The position numbers and the translations under genes are program-made. From NCBI GenBank assembly GCA_028700325.1, contig JAQVSV010000006.1:1-55658 (forward strand): DNA of 55,658 bases, written 5' to 3'. Origin of the DNA: Elusimicrobiaceae bacterium (GTDB lineage Bacteria > Elusimicrobiota > Elusimicrobia > Elusimicrobiales > Elusimicrobiaceae). Shown one piece after another: positions 1 through 8,846 of this stretch. Position 1 is the stretch's first letter. Each line of letters begins with the position of its first letter. The notes beneath the pieces are model-generated. The model searched no databases. It had not been told where the DNA came from and saw only the letters and a list, made by a program, of their open reading frames with translations.

Positions 1-189
1 CACCGCGTTGGAAAATTTCGCCGCCAGCGCGGAAGCGACCTTATGCGCCAGATGCGGATACTGCATCAGCAGCGCGGTCTGCACATAACTCTGGCTGTGA
101 AACCCGCTCGGCAGCTGGAAATGCCCGTTAAGTATAGCGTCATGCTCCTGCAAAAGCCCCACGACGTCCAGATTATTTAGTTCCGACAT
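1..189 (-). CDS. pyrE: Orotate phosphoribosyltransferase, N-terminal part
   Basis: The 63 visible residues begin MSELNNLDVVGLLQEHDAIL and continue with LNGHFQLPSGFHSQSYVQ, the typical N-terminus of bacterial orotate phosphoribosyltransferase (the 'GHF.L.SG.HS..Y' signature). The enzyme joins orotate to PRPP to give OMP in pyrimidine synthesis. The gene runs off the left edge, so the PRPP-binding loop is not seen. The ATG at 189 is preceded by a good GGAGG ribosome site (complement of 194-198). It overlaps the end of the upstream AsmA-like gene by 17 bases, so the two are probably co-transcribed. Identification rests on the N-terminal motif only. Confidence 0.88.
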   Translation of the reverse strand, partial: MSELNNLDVVGLLQEHDAILNGHFQLPSGFHSQSYVQTALLMQYPHLAHKVASALAAKFSNAV

Positions 190-2506
190 TTTTCCTCCCT
201 GACGCCGCAGCGGCCTCGCGCTTCGGCTTTTCCATATTAAGATATTGCTGTATTTCCTTGAATTCAGCGCTGATCCCGGCGGCTGCCGCCGCGCTTATTT
301 TCCTGCCCACATCGTCCGGCGAACGCATCGTCACTTTCGGAGCGAGCATCGAATTTTTTATGTTGAACGACAGCGCCGGATTGCCGCTGGAGTCGGTAAG
401 ATTCTCCGACAGCCCGCCCATGCCGCGCCGGGCGGTGAACCGGGTATACACATTCAAATCCAGCTTTTCACCGGGCCAGTCCACCATGCCGTCCATATAA
501 GCGGACATGACACCGCCGTCCAGATAAAAAGAGTTGATCCACATCCCGCCGTATCTCCAGTTCGTGGAAGCTGCCATCGAATTGAACCCCACGTCGCGCA
601 GCACCGACCCGATCTGGAACGCGCCCGAAGTTTCCATCCGGTGCATCGCCAGAAACGGCCTGAACGCCACGTTCAGCGCCGGGCTCTGCTCGGCCATCCG
701 CTCCAGCTGGTACACCACGCCCTCGTCCAGCTTCGCGTAGACCTTGCCGTGAAGCCCCCGCATGCCCCTGCCGATCCCCCTGAGATTGAACTCGATTTTA
801 AGATTGCGCCCGGAAATAACCGGCGTCACCAGTTTTTCGGCGTAAATAGAGCCGTGGAACCGCGGCATGAAGTCCGGCATGCGCCGGCGGAAGTTTCTAA
901 GCCATGCCAGCTTTCCTTCAAAAGGCTTGGGCGCCGGCCTGGAACTGACCCCGTGCGCGATACTGCGGATCGTGCCGATCGTTTCACCCACATCTATATG
1001 ATTCATCCTGACTACGGAATGGATATCGCGCTTTTTAACGTCTTTGAGATTGGCGATTTCGGTCTTGAGGCGGAATCTGCTGTCATTATACCTGCCGGAA
1101 AGATCGCCGACGGTAAGGGTTGAACCGTCATAGGTCGCGCTCCCTTTCAGGCTTGAAAACACCGTGTCGCCGACTTTGACCGTGGCGTTATTGATTTTGA
1201 GCGCTGAATTCGCGCCGTCCATTACGGCGGAAAAATCGGCTTTCGAAACCATGAACCCGAGAAATATGCCTTTGGCGTTTTTGGAATAAAGCCGCAGCGC
1301 CTCGACAGCCGGCTGCCCGGCCCGCTCCGACACGGTCAGCGTCATGGAAACCTTGCCGCCCAGCAGATACTCTTTCGCTCCGCCCCAATATTTCGACAGA
1401 CTGCCCAGATCTATGCTGTTGGACCGGAATTCCACATTATAAGCGGGCATCGCGGTGGAAAAAGCCACGCTCCCGCGCGCACGCAATGCCATGCCGCCCA
1501 GCGAGATATTCAGATCCGACAGATCCAGCCTGCCGCCCGCATACCGGGCCGTGCCCGTCACCTTCGACTTCGGCAAATTAAGACCGAACGGTTTGCCCGT
1601 GAACGGATACAGATCCTTGTCGCTCAAAGCGGGCAGCGCGGCGGACAGCGTAACCACGGGCTCCAGAAAATTTTCCGCGTCCAGTTTTAAATATGCCGGA
1701 CCGCGAAACGCGTTCACCCGCACATCCGTGTCCGACAAAGTCGCTGACGACAGATTCAGCCCCGCAAGATTGAAAAAACCTTCCGCGTAAACTCCGGCGT
1801 GCACCGGCCGCGGGCCGGACCCGCCGTCATATTCAAACGCGAGCCGGAACGGCGTGTTTTTATCAACGCTGAAATCCCACAAATGCAGTTCCGGCAGCGA
1901 ATAAACGCGCTTTTCGCCGCCCGCCGGATCGCGCACCGCAAGCACGGCGTTGCGCACGCTCACGTTGGCGGAACTGATCATCCTCAGAAGAGTCGCGGCG
2001 GAATTCCGGCCGCTTCTGTTACCGGAACCGTAATCGCCATGCGGCAAATCGCCCAGCCGCCAGGCGCCGCTGCTGTCAACCACGGCATTAACACGGATAT
2101 CCTCGATAACGGCGTCATCCACCTCAAGCTGGCGTCTAAGCAGCGGCATCCAGCGATACGAAATTTCCAGCGGCCCGGTTGAAACAAGATCTTCCCGCTT
2201 GCCCAGCACCCTGATGCTGCCGACTTTAAGGCCCTTGAAAACCAGAAGCCGCGCGTTTTCCACCACTACCGGCCGGTGCAGCGCTTCCTGGAGTTTATAG
2301 CTGATGAGCATGGTGATATGCTGCGGAGTGAACATGGTCTGCACGATGTACGCGCCTACGGCAACGGCAAGCGACACCAGAAGCGCCAGCAATACCGCGC
2401 CCCTTAAAATCCATCTGGTGGAAAGCATGACGCGCCCGTGCCGTTTCAGCGGTTTCAAGGGCCTGATCTGCTTTACCGACTTCAATTCCGAAGAAACACT
2501 ATTCAT
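173..2506 (-). CDS. AsmA-like envelope protein (777 aa)
   Basis: A 777-residue protein with a short basic cytoplasmic N-terminus, one membrane segment at about residues 31-55, and a long repetitive periplasmic part rich in beta-strand patterns, ending in a short K/R/A-rich tail. The layout matches the AsmA/TamB-like group, thought to help move phospholipid or outer-membrane components across the periplasm. The start MNSVSSEL (ATG at 2506) is chosen because it forms an ATGA overlap with the stop of the M50-like gene, so translation is probably coupled; in-frame sequence further upstream lies inside that gene. A shorter paralogue with the same 'FTP..(I/M)..(I)..(K/R)..L' opening after the membrane segment is at 10373-11608. 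The exact substrate cannot be told from sequence. Confidence 0.75.
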   Translation of the reverse strand: MNSVSSELKSVKQIRPLKPLKRHGRVMLSTRWILRGAVLLALLVSLAVAVGAYIVQTMFTPQHITMLISYKLQEALHRPVVVENARLLVFKGLKVGSIRVLGKREDLVSTGPLEISYRWMPLLRRQLEVDDAVIEDIRVNAVVDSSGAWRLGDLPHGDYGSGNRSGRNSAATLLRMISSANVSVRNAVLAVRDPAGGEKRVYSLPELHLWDFSVDKNTPFRLAFEYDGGSGPRPVHAGVYAEGFFNLAGLNLSSATLSDTDVRVNAFRGPAYLKLDAENFLEPVVTLSAALPALSDKDLYPFTGKPFGLNLPKSKVTGTARYAGGRLDLSDLNISLGGMALRARGSVAFSTAMPAYNVEFRSNSIDLGSLSKYWGGAKEYLLGGKVSMTLTVSERAGQPAVEALRLYSKNAKGIFLGFMVSKADFSAVMDGANSALKINNATVKVGDTVFSSLKGSATYDGSTLTVGDLSGRYNDSRFRLKTEIANLKDVKKRDIHSVVRMNHIDVGETIGTIRSIAHGVSSRPAPKPFEGKLAWLRNFRRRMPDFMPRFHGSIYAEKLVTPVISGRNLKIEFNLRGIGRGMRGLHGKVYAKLDEGVVYQLERMAEQSPALNVAFRPFLAMHRMETSGAFQIGSVLRDVGFNSMAASTNWRYGGMWINSFYLDGGVMSAYMDGMVDWPGEKLDLNVYTRFTARRGMGGLSENLTDSSGNPALSFNIKNSMLAPKVTMRSPDDVGRKISAAAAAGISAEFKEIQQYLNMEKPKREAAAASGRKNVGTK

Positions 2507-3198
2507 CTTCCGCCTGCACCCGCATATATCCTGCCTAAAAACTCCGCCGCGGCATTGAGCGCCCGGCTCCAAAACTCCACAGTGCCCTGCGCGACATGCT
2601 GCGCGCCCGCCCGCACCGCCACGGTTTCCGGAAACAGAAACTTAAACGCCGCCAGCAGCACAACGCAGTTCGACAACACTATAACCGCCGTGGAAAACAC
2701 CGTTCCGCCCGCCGCATCGAGATCGCTCTGCCCCGCGGCGCACAGCACTTCCACGGTATTGACAAGATGAAACGCCAGCAAAAACCCCAGTCCCGGCATA
2801 AAATAAACCGTCCACGGCGTCAGATCGTAAAACAGGCCCGCTACCGCATAGCAGATGGCGAACATCGCCGCAAACAGCGGCAGACAATACGGCGCAAGCG
2901 CGACAAACGCGTTGGATCCGTCCAGCACCACAGACCCGCTGTCCTTCCCGATCCTCATGCGCCGGACGTTAAAACCGCTGCTCCACGCCGCCGCCGCGTG
3001 TGTCAGCTCATGCGTAAGCACATACAGCTTCTGCGGCCGGTAAACCAGATAATGAAGCACGGTGTAAGCCGCCATGCCGCCAAGAAACGGAAACCCCTGC
3101 CGGAACACCGAAAAAATTCTCACAAACGCCGCGCCCGTTTCATAAAGCACCAGCGCAACAGCCGGCAGCGCGGCCACGCCCGCCAGAAACTTGATCAT
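2503..3198 (-). CDS. M50-like membrane zinc metalloprotease (231 aa)
   Basis: A hydrophobic protein with about five membrane segments. HELTH at residues 63-67 is an HExxH zinc motif placed at the end of a hydrophobic stretch, as in M50 (site-2 protease-like) enzymes. A later 'NTVEVL...GQSDLDAAGG' segment near residues 150-166 provides a plausible third ligand (Asp). It lacks the PDZ domain of RseP and is only 231 residues, so it fits the short M50B-like group rather than RseP. The ATG at 3198 has a weak ribosome site. It is directly upstream of, and overlapped by, the AsmA-like gene, suggesting an envelope role; the substrate is unknown. Assignment is from motif and topology, not from a search. 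Confidence 0.6.
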   Translation of the reverse strand: MIKFLAGVAALPAVALVLYETGAAFVRIFSVFRQGFPFLGGMAAYTVLHYLVYRPQKLYVLTHELTHAAAAWSSGFNVRRMRIGKDSGSVVLDGSNAFVALAPYCLPLFAAMFAICYAVAGLFYDLTPWTVYFMPGLGFLLAFHLVNTVEVLCAAGQSDLDAAGGTVFSTAVIVLSNCVVLLAAFKFLFPETVAVRAGAQHVAQGTVEFWSRALNAAAEFLGRIYAGAGGR

Positions 3199-3291
3199 GC
3201 CGCCGGGCGGCCGTTAAAAACGCGCACCGCTATTGCGCCGGAACATGCGAACCGGAAAAAACCGATGCCGTTCACCTTGCCGCCCATCCGT

Positions 3292-3522
3292 TCAGAAATT
3301 GGTGGTGACCAGAGTTTCAGTGCTCTGCACGCCGTGCGTGCTGCGGATCTCGCGCACGACCATGGAACTGAGCTTGTCCATGGTGGGCGCCTCGGCTATC
3401 ACCACGGCGTCCCACGCGCCGAACGTAAGATACACGTCTTTCACCGCCGGAATGCCGCGGATGTGCGCCACCGCCTTGTTTTCCAGCCCGACAGTAAGTT
3501 TGCAGACAACGAATGCTATCAT
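3292..3522 (-). CDS. Stand-alone Lrp/AsnC ligand-binding (RAM) domain
   Basis: A 76-residue protein consisting only of the Lrp/AsnC C-terminal effector domain: MIAFVVCKLTVGLE at the start, a central 'GAWDAVVIAEAPTMDKL' and the closing 'GVQSTETLVTTNF', which are hallmarks of RAM-domain proteins. There is no helix-turn-helix, so it cannot bind DNA alone. Such proteins form ring oligomers that bind amino acids. It sits just after the lipoate ligase at the end of the glycine cleavage block (19-base gap), so an amino-acid sensing role linked to glycine is plausible but is inference. Confidence 0.82.
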   Translation of the reverse strand: MIAFVVCKLTVGLENKAVAHIRGIPAVKDVYLTFGAWDAVVIAEAPTMDKLSSMVVREIRSTHGVQSTETLVTTNF

Positions 3523-3541
3523 CTCGATTCTCCGTAACCGG

Positions 3542-4231
3542 CTAGAGTTTCCTTATCCACTGGGACGAAATGTACTTTTCCCGCAAAGCGCCCGCCGCGG
3601 CAAGCATCGCTTCATCCGCGCGGCGGCTTGCCCACTTCAGCTCCCATTGCGCCGCCAGGCAGCGCAGTATCACCAGCTCAAGCTCTTTGGCGCGGGCCCG
3701 CGCGCCAGGCAGCTGCAGCGAACCCTGATACAGCACTGTATTGCCGAACCGGCGGATCGCACCGCCCAGAATCTTGCTTCCGCCCGACATGAGATCCTGC
3801 GCCACCGGTTTCTCGAAACACCGGCTCGCGCCCTGCGGACCGGACGGCGCATAGTCCGCCGCGCCGCTATACAGCTCCGCCCCTATCCCGCGCAGGCACA
3901 GGCCCGCGCTGATGGCGGAATGCAACCGCGCATACAGTTGCGCCGGGCTCAAAACCCCGCCGTCGGGAAACACGCACGAGAAAGTCAGATCCGAAAAATG
4001 CGGCACAATTCCGCCGCCGGTCGGCCTGCGCGTGTAATTTGTGCCCGTGCCGGGCGGCAGCGCGCGCTCGACTTCGCTCACCGTCTGGGCGTAACCGAAC
4101 GTCGCGCCGGCACCGGACCAGTCAAAAAACCGCACCGCGAACTCCTCAGGCCGGGACACCGCGACAGCTTCATCCGCCGCCATCTGCCCGAACACGTCCA
4201 GCGCGGGCCACTCCAGTATGATACCGCGCAT
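3542..4231 (-). CDS. Lipoate-protein ligase A family protein (229 aa)
   Basis: Carries the BPL/LplA catalytic fold signatures: 'RRPTGGGIVPHFSDLTFSC' (substrate loop) and 'GGSKILGGAIRRFGNTVLYQGS', where the Lys of KILGGAIRR is expected to contact lipoyl-AMP. It should attach lipoate or octanoate to lipoyl domains such as GcvH, encoded three genes upstream. The ATG at 4231 (MRGIILEWPALD) was chosen because it lies 13 bases after the gcvPB stop; an in-frame TTG three codons earlier is an alternative. The family also includes octanoyltransferases (LipM) and ligase homologues, so the exact activity (scavenging or transfer) is open. It ends with TAG. Confidence 0.8.
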   Translation of the reverse strand: MRGIILEWPALDVFGQMAADEAVAVSRPEEFAVRFFDWSGAGATFGYAQTVSEVERALPPGTGTNYTRRPTGGGIVPHFSDLTFSCVFPDGGVLSPAQLYARLHSAISAGLCLRGIGAELYSGAADYAPSGPQGASRCFEKPVAQDLMSGGSKILGGAIRRFGNTVLYQGSLQLPGARARAKELELVILRCLAAQWELKWASRRADEAMLAAAGALREKYISSQWIRKL

Positions 4232-4244
4232 GACGGGCAAACCA

Positions 4245-5723
4245 CTACCGCCAGCGCACGTCGGGATTGCGGGCCGCGCCCACTTCGTCCAGCCGGTTGA
4301 CCGGCAAACCCTCCGGCGCGTTTTTAACAAGCGCCGGATCCGCCAGCGCTTCCGCGGCGATCGCGCGCATCGCGCCGATAAAAGCGTCGAGCGTTTCCCG
4401 GGTTTCCGTTTCAGTCGGCTCGATCATAAGCGCTTCATGCACTATCAGCGGAAAATATATCGTCGGCGCGTAGAACCCGTAGTCGAGCAGCCGCTTGGCC
4501 ACGTCGAGAGTTTTAATGCCGTTAAGCCGCTCCGGCACCGTGGTCAGCACGCATTCGTGCATGCAGTGCTCGTCGTAAGCGCAGGGAAACAGGTCTTTGA
4601 GCTTCACCCGCACATAGTTGGCGTTGATTATAGAGTTCTCGGCTATCGAGCGCAGCGTGCCGCCGTCATGCATCCGCAGGTAGCAGTAGCCTTTGAGCAC
4701 CACGCCCGTGTTGCCCAGGAAACTGCGCACCCGGCCGATGCTGCCCGGCCGGCCGGTTTTTATTTTATAGGCCCCGTTTTCGCAAACAACACGCGGAACC
4801 GGCAGAAACTTCTCCAGTTCCCTGACCACGCCCACCGGGCCCGAACCGGGCCCGCCGCCGCCGTGCGGCGTGGAAAACGATTTATGCAGGTTCAGATGCA
4901 TGATATCCACGCCGAACTGCGCGGGTTTGGCGATGCCCATTACGGCGTTAAAGTTCGCGCCGTCCATGTAAAACAGCGCGCCCGCGTCGTGCGCCGACCT
5001 CGATATTTCAAGAATTTCGCTTTCAAACAGGCCCACCGTGTTCGGCACAGTCAGCATTACCATCGCGGTCTTCGGGCCAAGCGCGGCTTTCAGCGCGCCC
5101 AGATCAACCCGCCCGTTCGGTTTGGATTTCACCGTCACCACCGAAAATCCGCCCATCGCCGCCGAAGCCGGATTGGTGCCGTGCGAGGAATCGGCCACTA
5201 CGATCTCGGTGCGCGCGCGATCTTTGCGGGAACGGTGATAGGCAGCAGCAACAAGTATCCCGGTGAACTCGCCGTGCGCGCCGGCCGCCGGCGCGAGAGT
5301 GAACGCGCCCAGCCCGGTAATTTCGCACAGCAGCTGTTCCATGCCGTAATAAAACCCGAGCGTGCCCTGCATCGCCGCTTCCGGCGCGTATGGATGGACG
5401 TTGGCAAAACCCGGCAGCGCGGCCATATCCTCGTTGACGCGCGGATTGTATTTCATGGTGCAGGAACCCAGCGGATAAAAATGCGTGTCGAGGCAGTAAT
5501 TCCTGCGCGACAGGCCGGTGTAATGCCGCACCGTCTCAAACTCGCTGAGCTCGGGCAGCCTGGGCGGGGTTTTTCTCAAAAACCGCTCCGGCAGATAGGC
5601 GCCGGCGTGCTTCTCCGGCCTGGGAAACCGGATGCCGCGCCGGCCGGCTGCGCTTCGTTCGATCGAAAGAATCATCGGTTCGGTTTTCAGTTCGGCGGGT
5701 TTGCAGTTCATTGCGGTCGTCAT
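4245..5723 (-). CDS. gcvPB: Glycine dehydrogenase (decarboxylating) subunit 2
   Basis: The 492-residue C-terminal half of the two-subunit P-protein. It decarboxylates glycine with PLP and passes the aminomethyl group to lipoyl-GcvH. The PLP lysine is in 'HLNLHKSFSTPHGGGGPGSG', and 'CLDTHFYPLGSCTMKYNPR' near the N-terminus is diagnostic for this subunit. The ATG at 5723 overlaps the gcvPA stop as ATGA, so the two subunits are translationally coupled. Stop codon is TAG. The split into subunits 1 and 2 is the form usual in anaerobes, Firmicutes and archaea rather than the single long GcvP of enterobacteria. Confidence 0.96.
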   Translation of the reverse strand: MTTAMNCKPAELKTEPMILSIERSAAGRRGIRFPRPEKHAGAYLPERFLRKTPPRLPELSEFETVRHYTGLSRRNYCLDTHFYPLGSCTMKYNPRVNEDMAALPGFANVHPYAPEAAMQGTLGFYYGMEQLLCEITGLGAFTLAPAAGAHGEFTGILVAAAYHRSRKDRARTEIVVADSSHGTNPASAAMGGFSVVTVKSKPNGRVDLGALKAALGPKTAMVMLTVPNTVGLFESEILEISRSAHDAGALFYMDGANFNAVMGIAKPAQFGVDIMHLNLHKSFSTPHGGGGPGSGPVGVVRELEKFLPVPRVVCENGAYKIKTGRPGSIGRVRSFLGNTGVVLKGYCYLRMHDGGTLRSIAENSIINANYVRVKLKDLFPCAYDEHCMHECVLTTVPERLNGIKTLDVAKRLLDYGFYAPTIYFPLIVHEALMIEPTETETRETLDAFIGAMRAIAAEALADPALVKNAPEGLPVNRLDEVGAARNPDVRWR

Positions 5724-7051
5724 TTGGAAAACCTCCCCAGTTCGGCGGCGAACTGCCTCATTTCCTCGTCGGTGCGCTTTTCGGTGGCGCAGACGAGCAG
5801 GCAGTTTTTCATTGACTTGTCAAAATTGCCGAGCGGCACGCCCGCCAGAATGCCTTTTTTAAGCAGCCGGCTGCGCACCTTTTCGGCGGGCACGGGACAC
5901 TCGAGCACGAACTCGTTGAAATACGGCCCGGAATATTTGACGCTGAAGCCCGGCGCGGCGGACAGCAGCGCCGCCAGCCTGTGCGCTTTTTCAACGCACA
6001 GTTCAGCCGCTTCCTTAAGCCCGGCAGGCCCGAGCAGCGCCAGATGGATTGTAGCCGACAGCGCGCACAACGCCTCGTTCGAGCAGATGTTGGAGGCCGC
6101 GCGTTCGCGCCGGATATGCTGTTCCCGGGCCTGCAGGGTAAGCACGAACCCGCGCCGGCCGTTGTGATCCTTTGTCAGGCCGCAGATGCGGCCCGGCATA
6201 TGGCGCATATGCTCTTTTTTGCACGCGAAAATGCCGAGGTAAGGACCGCCGGCCGACATGGGATTGCCCAGGCCCTGCCCTTCCGCGACGGCGATATCCG
6301 CCCCGTAACTGCCGGGCGCGGCCAGCACGCCAAGGCTTACCGGATTGACGGTCGCCACAAGCAGTGCGCCGCAGGAGTGCGCTTTGTCGCTCACGGCCTG
6401 CGCGTCTTCGATAACGCCATAGAAATTGGGCGTGGCAAGCACAACGGCCGCCGTATCGCCGCCCAGCATGGAGTCCAGCGCGGCCATGTCCATCTGCCCG
6501 CCGGCGCAGGGAATATCGGCAAACACCGCCGCGCCTGTCACGCCGAAATAGGTTTTGAGCGTGGCTTTGTACTCCGGATGCAGCGCGCCCGTCAGCAGGA
6601 TTTTCTTCCTGCCGGTTATGCGGACGGCGGCGTTAACCGCTTCCGCCAGCGCGGTCGCGCCCTCATACATGGAAGCGTTCGCCGCGTCCATCTCAAACAG
6701 CGCGCAAATCGAACTCTGAAACTCGTAAATCGCCTGCAGCATGCCCTGGCTGGCTTCGGCCTGATAGGGCGTGTAGGCGGTGAGAAACTCGCCGCGCTGG
6801 ACAATATGGCGGATGGCCGACGGAATGTAATGGTCATACGCGCCCGCGCCGGCGAAACACGCCAGCGGCGTGTTTTTCGCGGAGAGCCGGGTCACATGCT
6901 CCACCAGTTCCTGTTCCGTCAGCGCCGGCGGCAGATTGTAAGCGGGATTGAGCAGCTCCGCCGGCACCTGCGCCGTCAGTTCCTCTACAGAGGAAACGCC
7001 GATGGCCTTGAGCATCTCCTCCCGTTGCTTTGTGGTGTGTGGACTGAACAT
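5720..7051 (-). CDS. gcvPA: Glycine dehydrogenase (decarboxylating) subunit 1
   Basis: The 443-residue N-terminal half of the P-protein, recognised by MFSPHTTKQREEMLKAIGV, 'CFAGAGAYDHYIPSAIRHIV' and 'FLTAYTPYQAEASQGMLQAI'. It partners GcvPB in the glycine cleavage P-protein. The start at 7051 is the family start, preceded by a GGGG ribosome site and 10 bases after the gcvH stop; an in-frame ATG at 7093 would run back into gcvH and is not needed. The stop overlaps the gcvPB start. Confidence 0.95.
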   Translation of the reverse strand: MFSPHTTKQREEMLKAIGVSSVEELTAQVPAELLNPAYNLPPALTEQELVEHVTRLSAKNTPLACFAGAGAYDHYIPSAIRHIVQRGEFLTAYTPYQAEASQGMLQAIYEFQSSICALFEMDAANASMYEGATALAEAVNAAVRITGRKKILLTGALHPEYKATLKTYFGVTGAAVFADIPCAGGQMDMAALDSMLGGDTAAVVLATPNFYGVIEDAQAVSDKAHSCGALLVATVNPVSLGVLAAPGSYGADIAVAEGQGLGNPMSAGGPYLGIFACKKEHMRHMPGRICGLTKDHNGRRGFVLTLQAREQHIRRERAASNICSNEALCALSATIHLALLGPAGLKEAAELCVEKAHRLAALLSAAPGFSVKYSGPYFNEFVLECPVPAEKVRSRLLKKGILAGVPLGNFDKSMKNCLLVCATEKRTDEEMRQFAAELGRFSK

Positions 7052-7061
7052 TTTGCGCCCC

Positions 7062-7442
7062 TTACTTGCCGGCCGATTGCTGGTAAGCCGCAAAATCCAT
7101 CAGCCCGGCCAGTTCCGCCGGCTTGGAAAGTTTCAGCTTGAAGAACCAGCCTTCGCCATGCGGCGCCTTATTAGCAAGCGACGGCTCGTCCACCAGCGCT
7201 TTGTTCACCTCGGTCACGGTGCCGGAAACCGGCGCGTAGAAATCAGACGCCGCTTTGACCGACTCGATTACCGCGCACGCCTTGCCCTGCTCCACCGCCG
7301 CCCCTGCTTTAGGAAGCTCCACAAACACGATGTCGCTTATCTCATGCTGCGCGAAATCGCTGATGCCTACTGTTGCCGTATCGCCTTCAACATGCGCCCA
7401 TTCATGGCTTTTTGCGAATTTGCAATTTTCTGCGTTGAACAT
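7062..7442 (-). CDS. gcvH: Glycine cleavage system H protein
   Basis: A 126-residue lipoyl carrier, the usual length of GcvH. The lipoyl lysine is Lys63 in 'VIESVKAASDFYAPVSG'. The opening 'KFAKSHEWAHVEGDTATVGI' is characteristic. It shuttles the aminomethyl group between P-, T- and L-proteins and is the likely target of the lipoate ligase at 3542-4231. The ATG at 7442 has a strong AAGGAG site (complement of 7449-7454), seven bases upstream. It lies 53 bases after gcvT. Confidence 0.97.
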   Translation of the reverse strand: MFNAENCKFAKSHEWAHVEGDTATVGISDFAQHEISDIVFVELPKAGAAVEQGKACAVIESVKAASDFYAPVSGTVTEVNKALVDEPSLANKAPHGEGWFFKLKLSKPAELAGLMDFAAYQQSAGK

Positions 7443-7495
7443 ATACCGCTCCTTGTAATTAATTGATTTTTTCAGGCCGGCCAAATCCGGCGGAT

Positions 7496-8593
7496 TCAAA
7501 CCTTGTTGTCGTAAAACGGCGTTTTGGCGACTTCCGCCGCCACCCGCGCTCCGTGGATTTCTATTTCCACCTTGTCGCCCGGCTCGAGATTGACCGGAGT
7601 CACATAGCCGACTCCGATCCCGGCGTTGAGGCTGGGCGAGAAAGTCGCGCTGTTAAGCGCCCCGATCCTGACACCGTCTTTATAAACCGCGCAGCCGTGC
7701 CGGGGCACCCCGCGGCCGGTCAGTCTGAAACCGGTGAGCTTTTCGCGCAGGCCGGCATCTTTGCGGCGGAGAACGGCGTCCCTGCCTATAAACTCGCCTT
7801 TCTTGGGTTTGACCACCCAGCCGCAGCCGGCTTCGTAGGAAGTGTGGTCTTCGTCCGCGTCGGAGCCGTAAAGCAGATAGCCGGCCTCCAGCCGCAGCGT
7901 GTCGCGGCTGCCCAGCCCGCACGGAAGCAGGCCGTAAGCGCCGCCGCGCCTGAGCAGTTCGTCAAAGAACGCGTTGATCCCTTTAGGGGAAGCTGCGACC
8001 TCAAAGCCGTCCTCGCCGGTATAACCGGTACGGGTGACGACCGTGTATTCGCCCCCGAATTCGGTTTCCAGTATGCCGAACCGGGGCAGCCTGAGCGCGG
8101 CGGGGAATATTTCGCCGGCCAGCGCGGGCGCTTTCGGACCCTGCACCGCGACCATGCCGAACCGGTCGCTCGCGTTTTCCAGTTTCACATTGAAACCGGC
8201 GGACTGTTTTTCAAACCACGCGAAATCCTTGGCAAGCGTCGCGGCGTTGACCACGATCAGAAACCGCTCCGGCTCGATACAGAATGAGATGGCATCGTCT
8301 ATAATGCCGCCGTTGTCGGCCAGAATATGGGAATAAACGCCTTTGCCCGGCTCGCATTTGATGTTATTGCTGTTAACGTACTGCACAAACCTGTGCGCGT
8401 CCGGCCCGGTTACGAAAACCTGGCCCATATGGGAAACGTCAAACACGCCGCAGGCGTTTCTGACGGCTTTATGTTCGGCTACGATCCCGGAAAACTGCAC
8501 CGGCATTTCCCAGCCGTGAAAATCAACCATGCGTCCGCCGACTTTGACCAAAGCGTCGAAAAGCGGAGTCCTCCTTAATGTTATGCTTGTCAC
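7496..8593 (-). CDS. gcvT: Aminomethyltransferase (glycine cleavage T protein)
   Basis: A 365-residue folate-binding T-protein: 'RRTPLFDALVKVGGRMVDFH' followed by 'GWEMPVQFSGIVAEHKAVR', and 'VFDVSHMGQ' and 'RTGYTGEDGFEV' later. It transfers the methylene group from H-protein to tetrahydrofolate. A GTG start at 8593 (VTSITLRRTPL) is preferred because a perfect AGGAGG lies directly upstream; the longer in-frame version starting at 8617 would cover that ribosome site. First gene of the gcvT-gcvH-gcvPA-gcvPB-lipoate ligase transcript, with a TATAAT box about 45 bases upstream. Confidence 0.95.
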   Translation of the reverse strand: MTSITLRRTPLFDALVKVGGRMVDFHGWEMPVQFSGIVAEHKAVRNACGVFDVSHMGQVFVTGPDAHRFVQYVNSNNIKCEPGKGVYSHILADNGGIIDDAISFCIEPERFLIVVNAATLAKDFAWFEKQSAGFNVKLENASDRFGMVAVQGPKAPALAGEIFPAALRLPRFGILETEFGGEYTVVTRTGYTGEDGFEVAASPKGINAFFDELLRRGGAYGLLPCGLGSRDTLRLEAGYLLYGSDADEDHTSYEAGCGWVVKPKKGEFIGRDAVLRRKDAGLREKLTGFRLTGRGVPRHGCAVYKDGVRIGALNSATFSPSLNAGIGVGYVTPVNLEPGDKVEIEIHGARVAAEVAKTPFYDNKV

Positions 8594-8636
8594 AAAACCT
8601 CCTGGTTTTACTGGCAACTGTCCCGACTATATACAT

Positions 8637-8642
8637 ATTATA
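8637..8642 (-). promoter_or_regulatory. gcvT: -10 box of the gcv operon
   Basis: The minus strand reads TATAAT here, 44 bases before the gcvT start. No convincing -35 hexamer stands at 16-18 bases. The leader between the box and the start is too short for a glycine riboswitch. Confidence 0.5.
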
Positions 8643-8846
8643 TGTTTGAAGCGACATTTTCCAGCGCAAAAAGCAACGCTGTCACGCCGCGCCGGAGTCT
8701 AGCCGGACATGAATCTCCCCCGCCTGTGCCATTGGCCTGCCGGTTGTTATTACGCTTTACCGGCAAGCCGGGGATTTCTTTTGGTCCAGACTTCGTTTGC
8801 CCTGCTTGCGCAGGGTTACGCACTCCATCCCCCCTGCCTGAGCCAT

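Noticed and set aside
4218-6167. 649-codon open frame on the plus strand
   Set aside because: It is antisense to gcvPB and gcvPA, has a strongly biased Arg/His/Ala composition and no family motif; it is an artefact of GC-rich codons.
8594-8842. Possible glycine riboswitch upstream of gcvT
   Set aside because: No tandem aptamer core was seen, and the likely -10 box leaves a leader of fewer than 40 bases.
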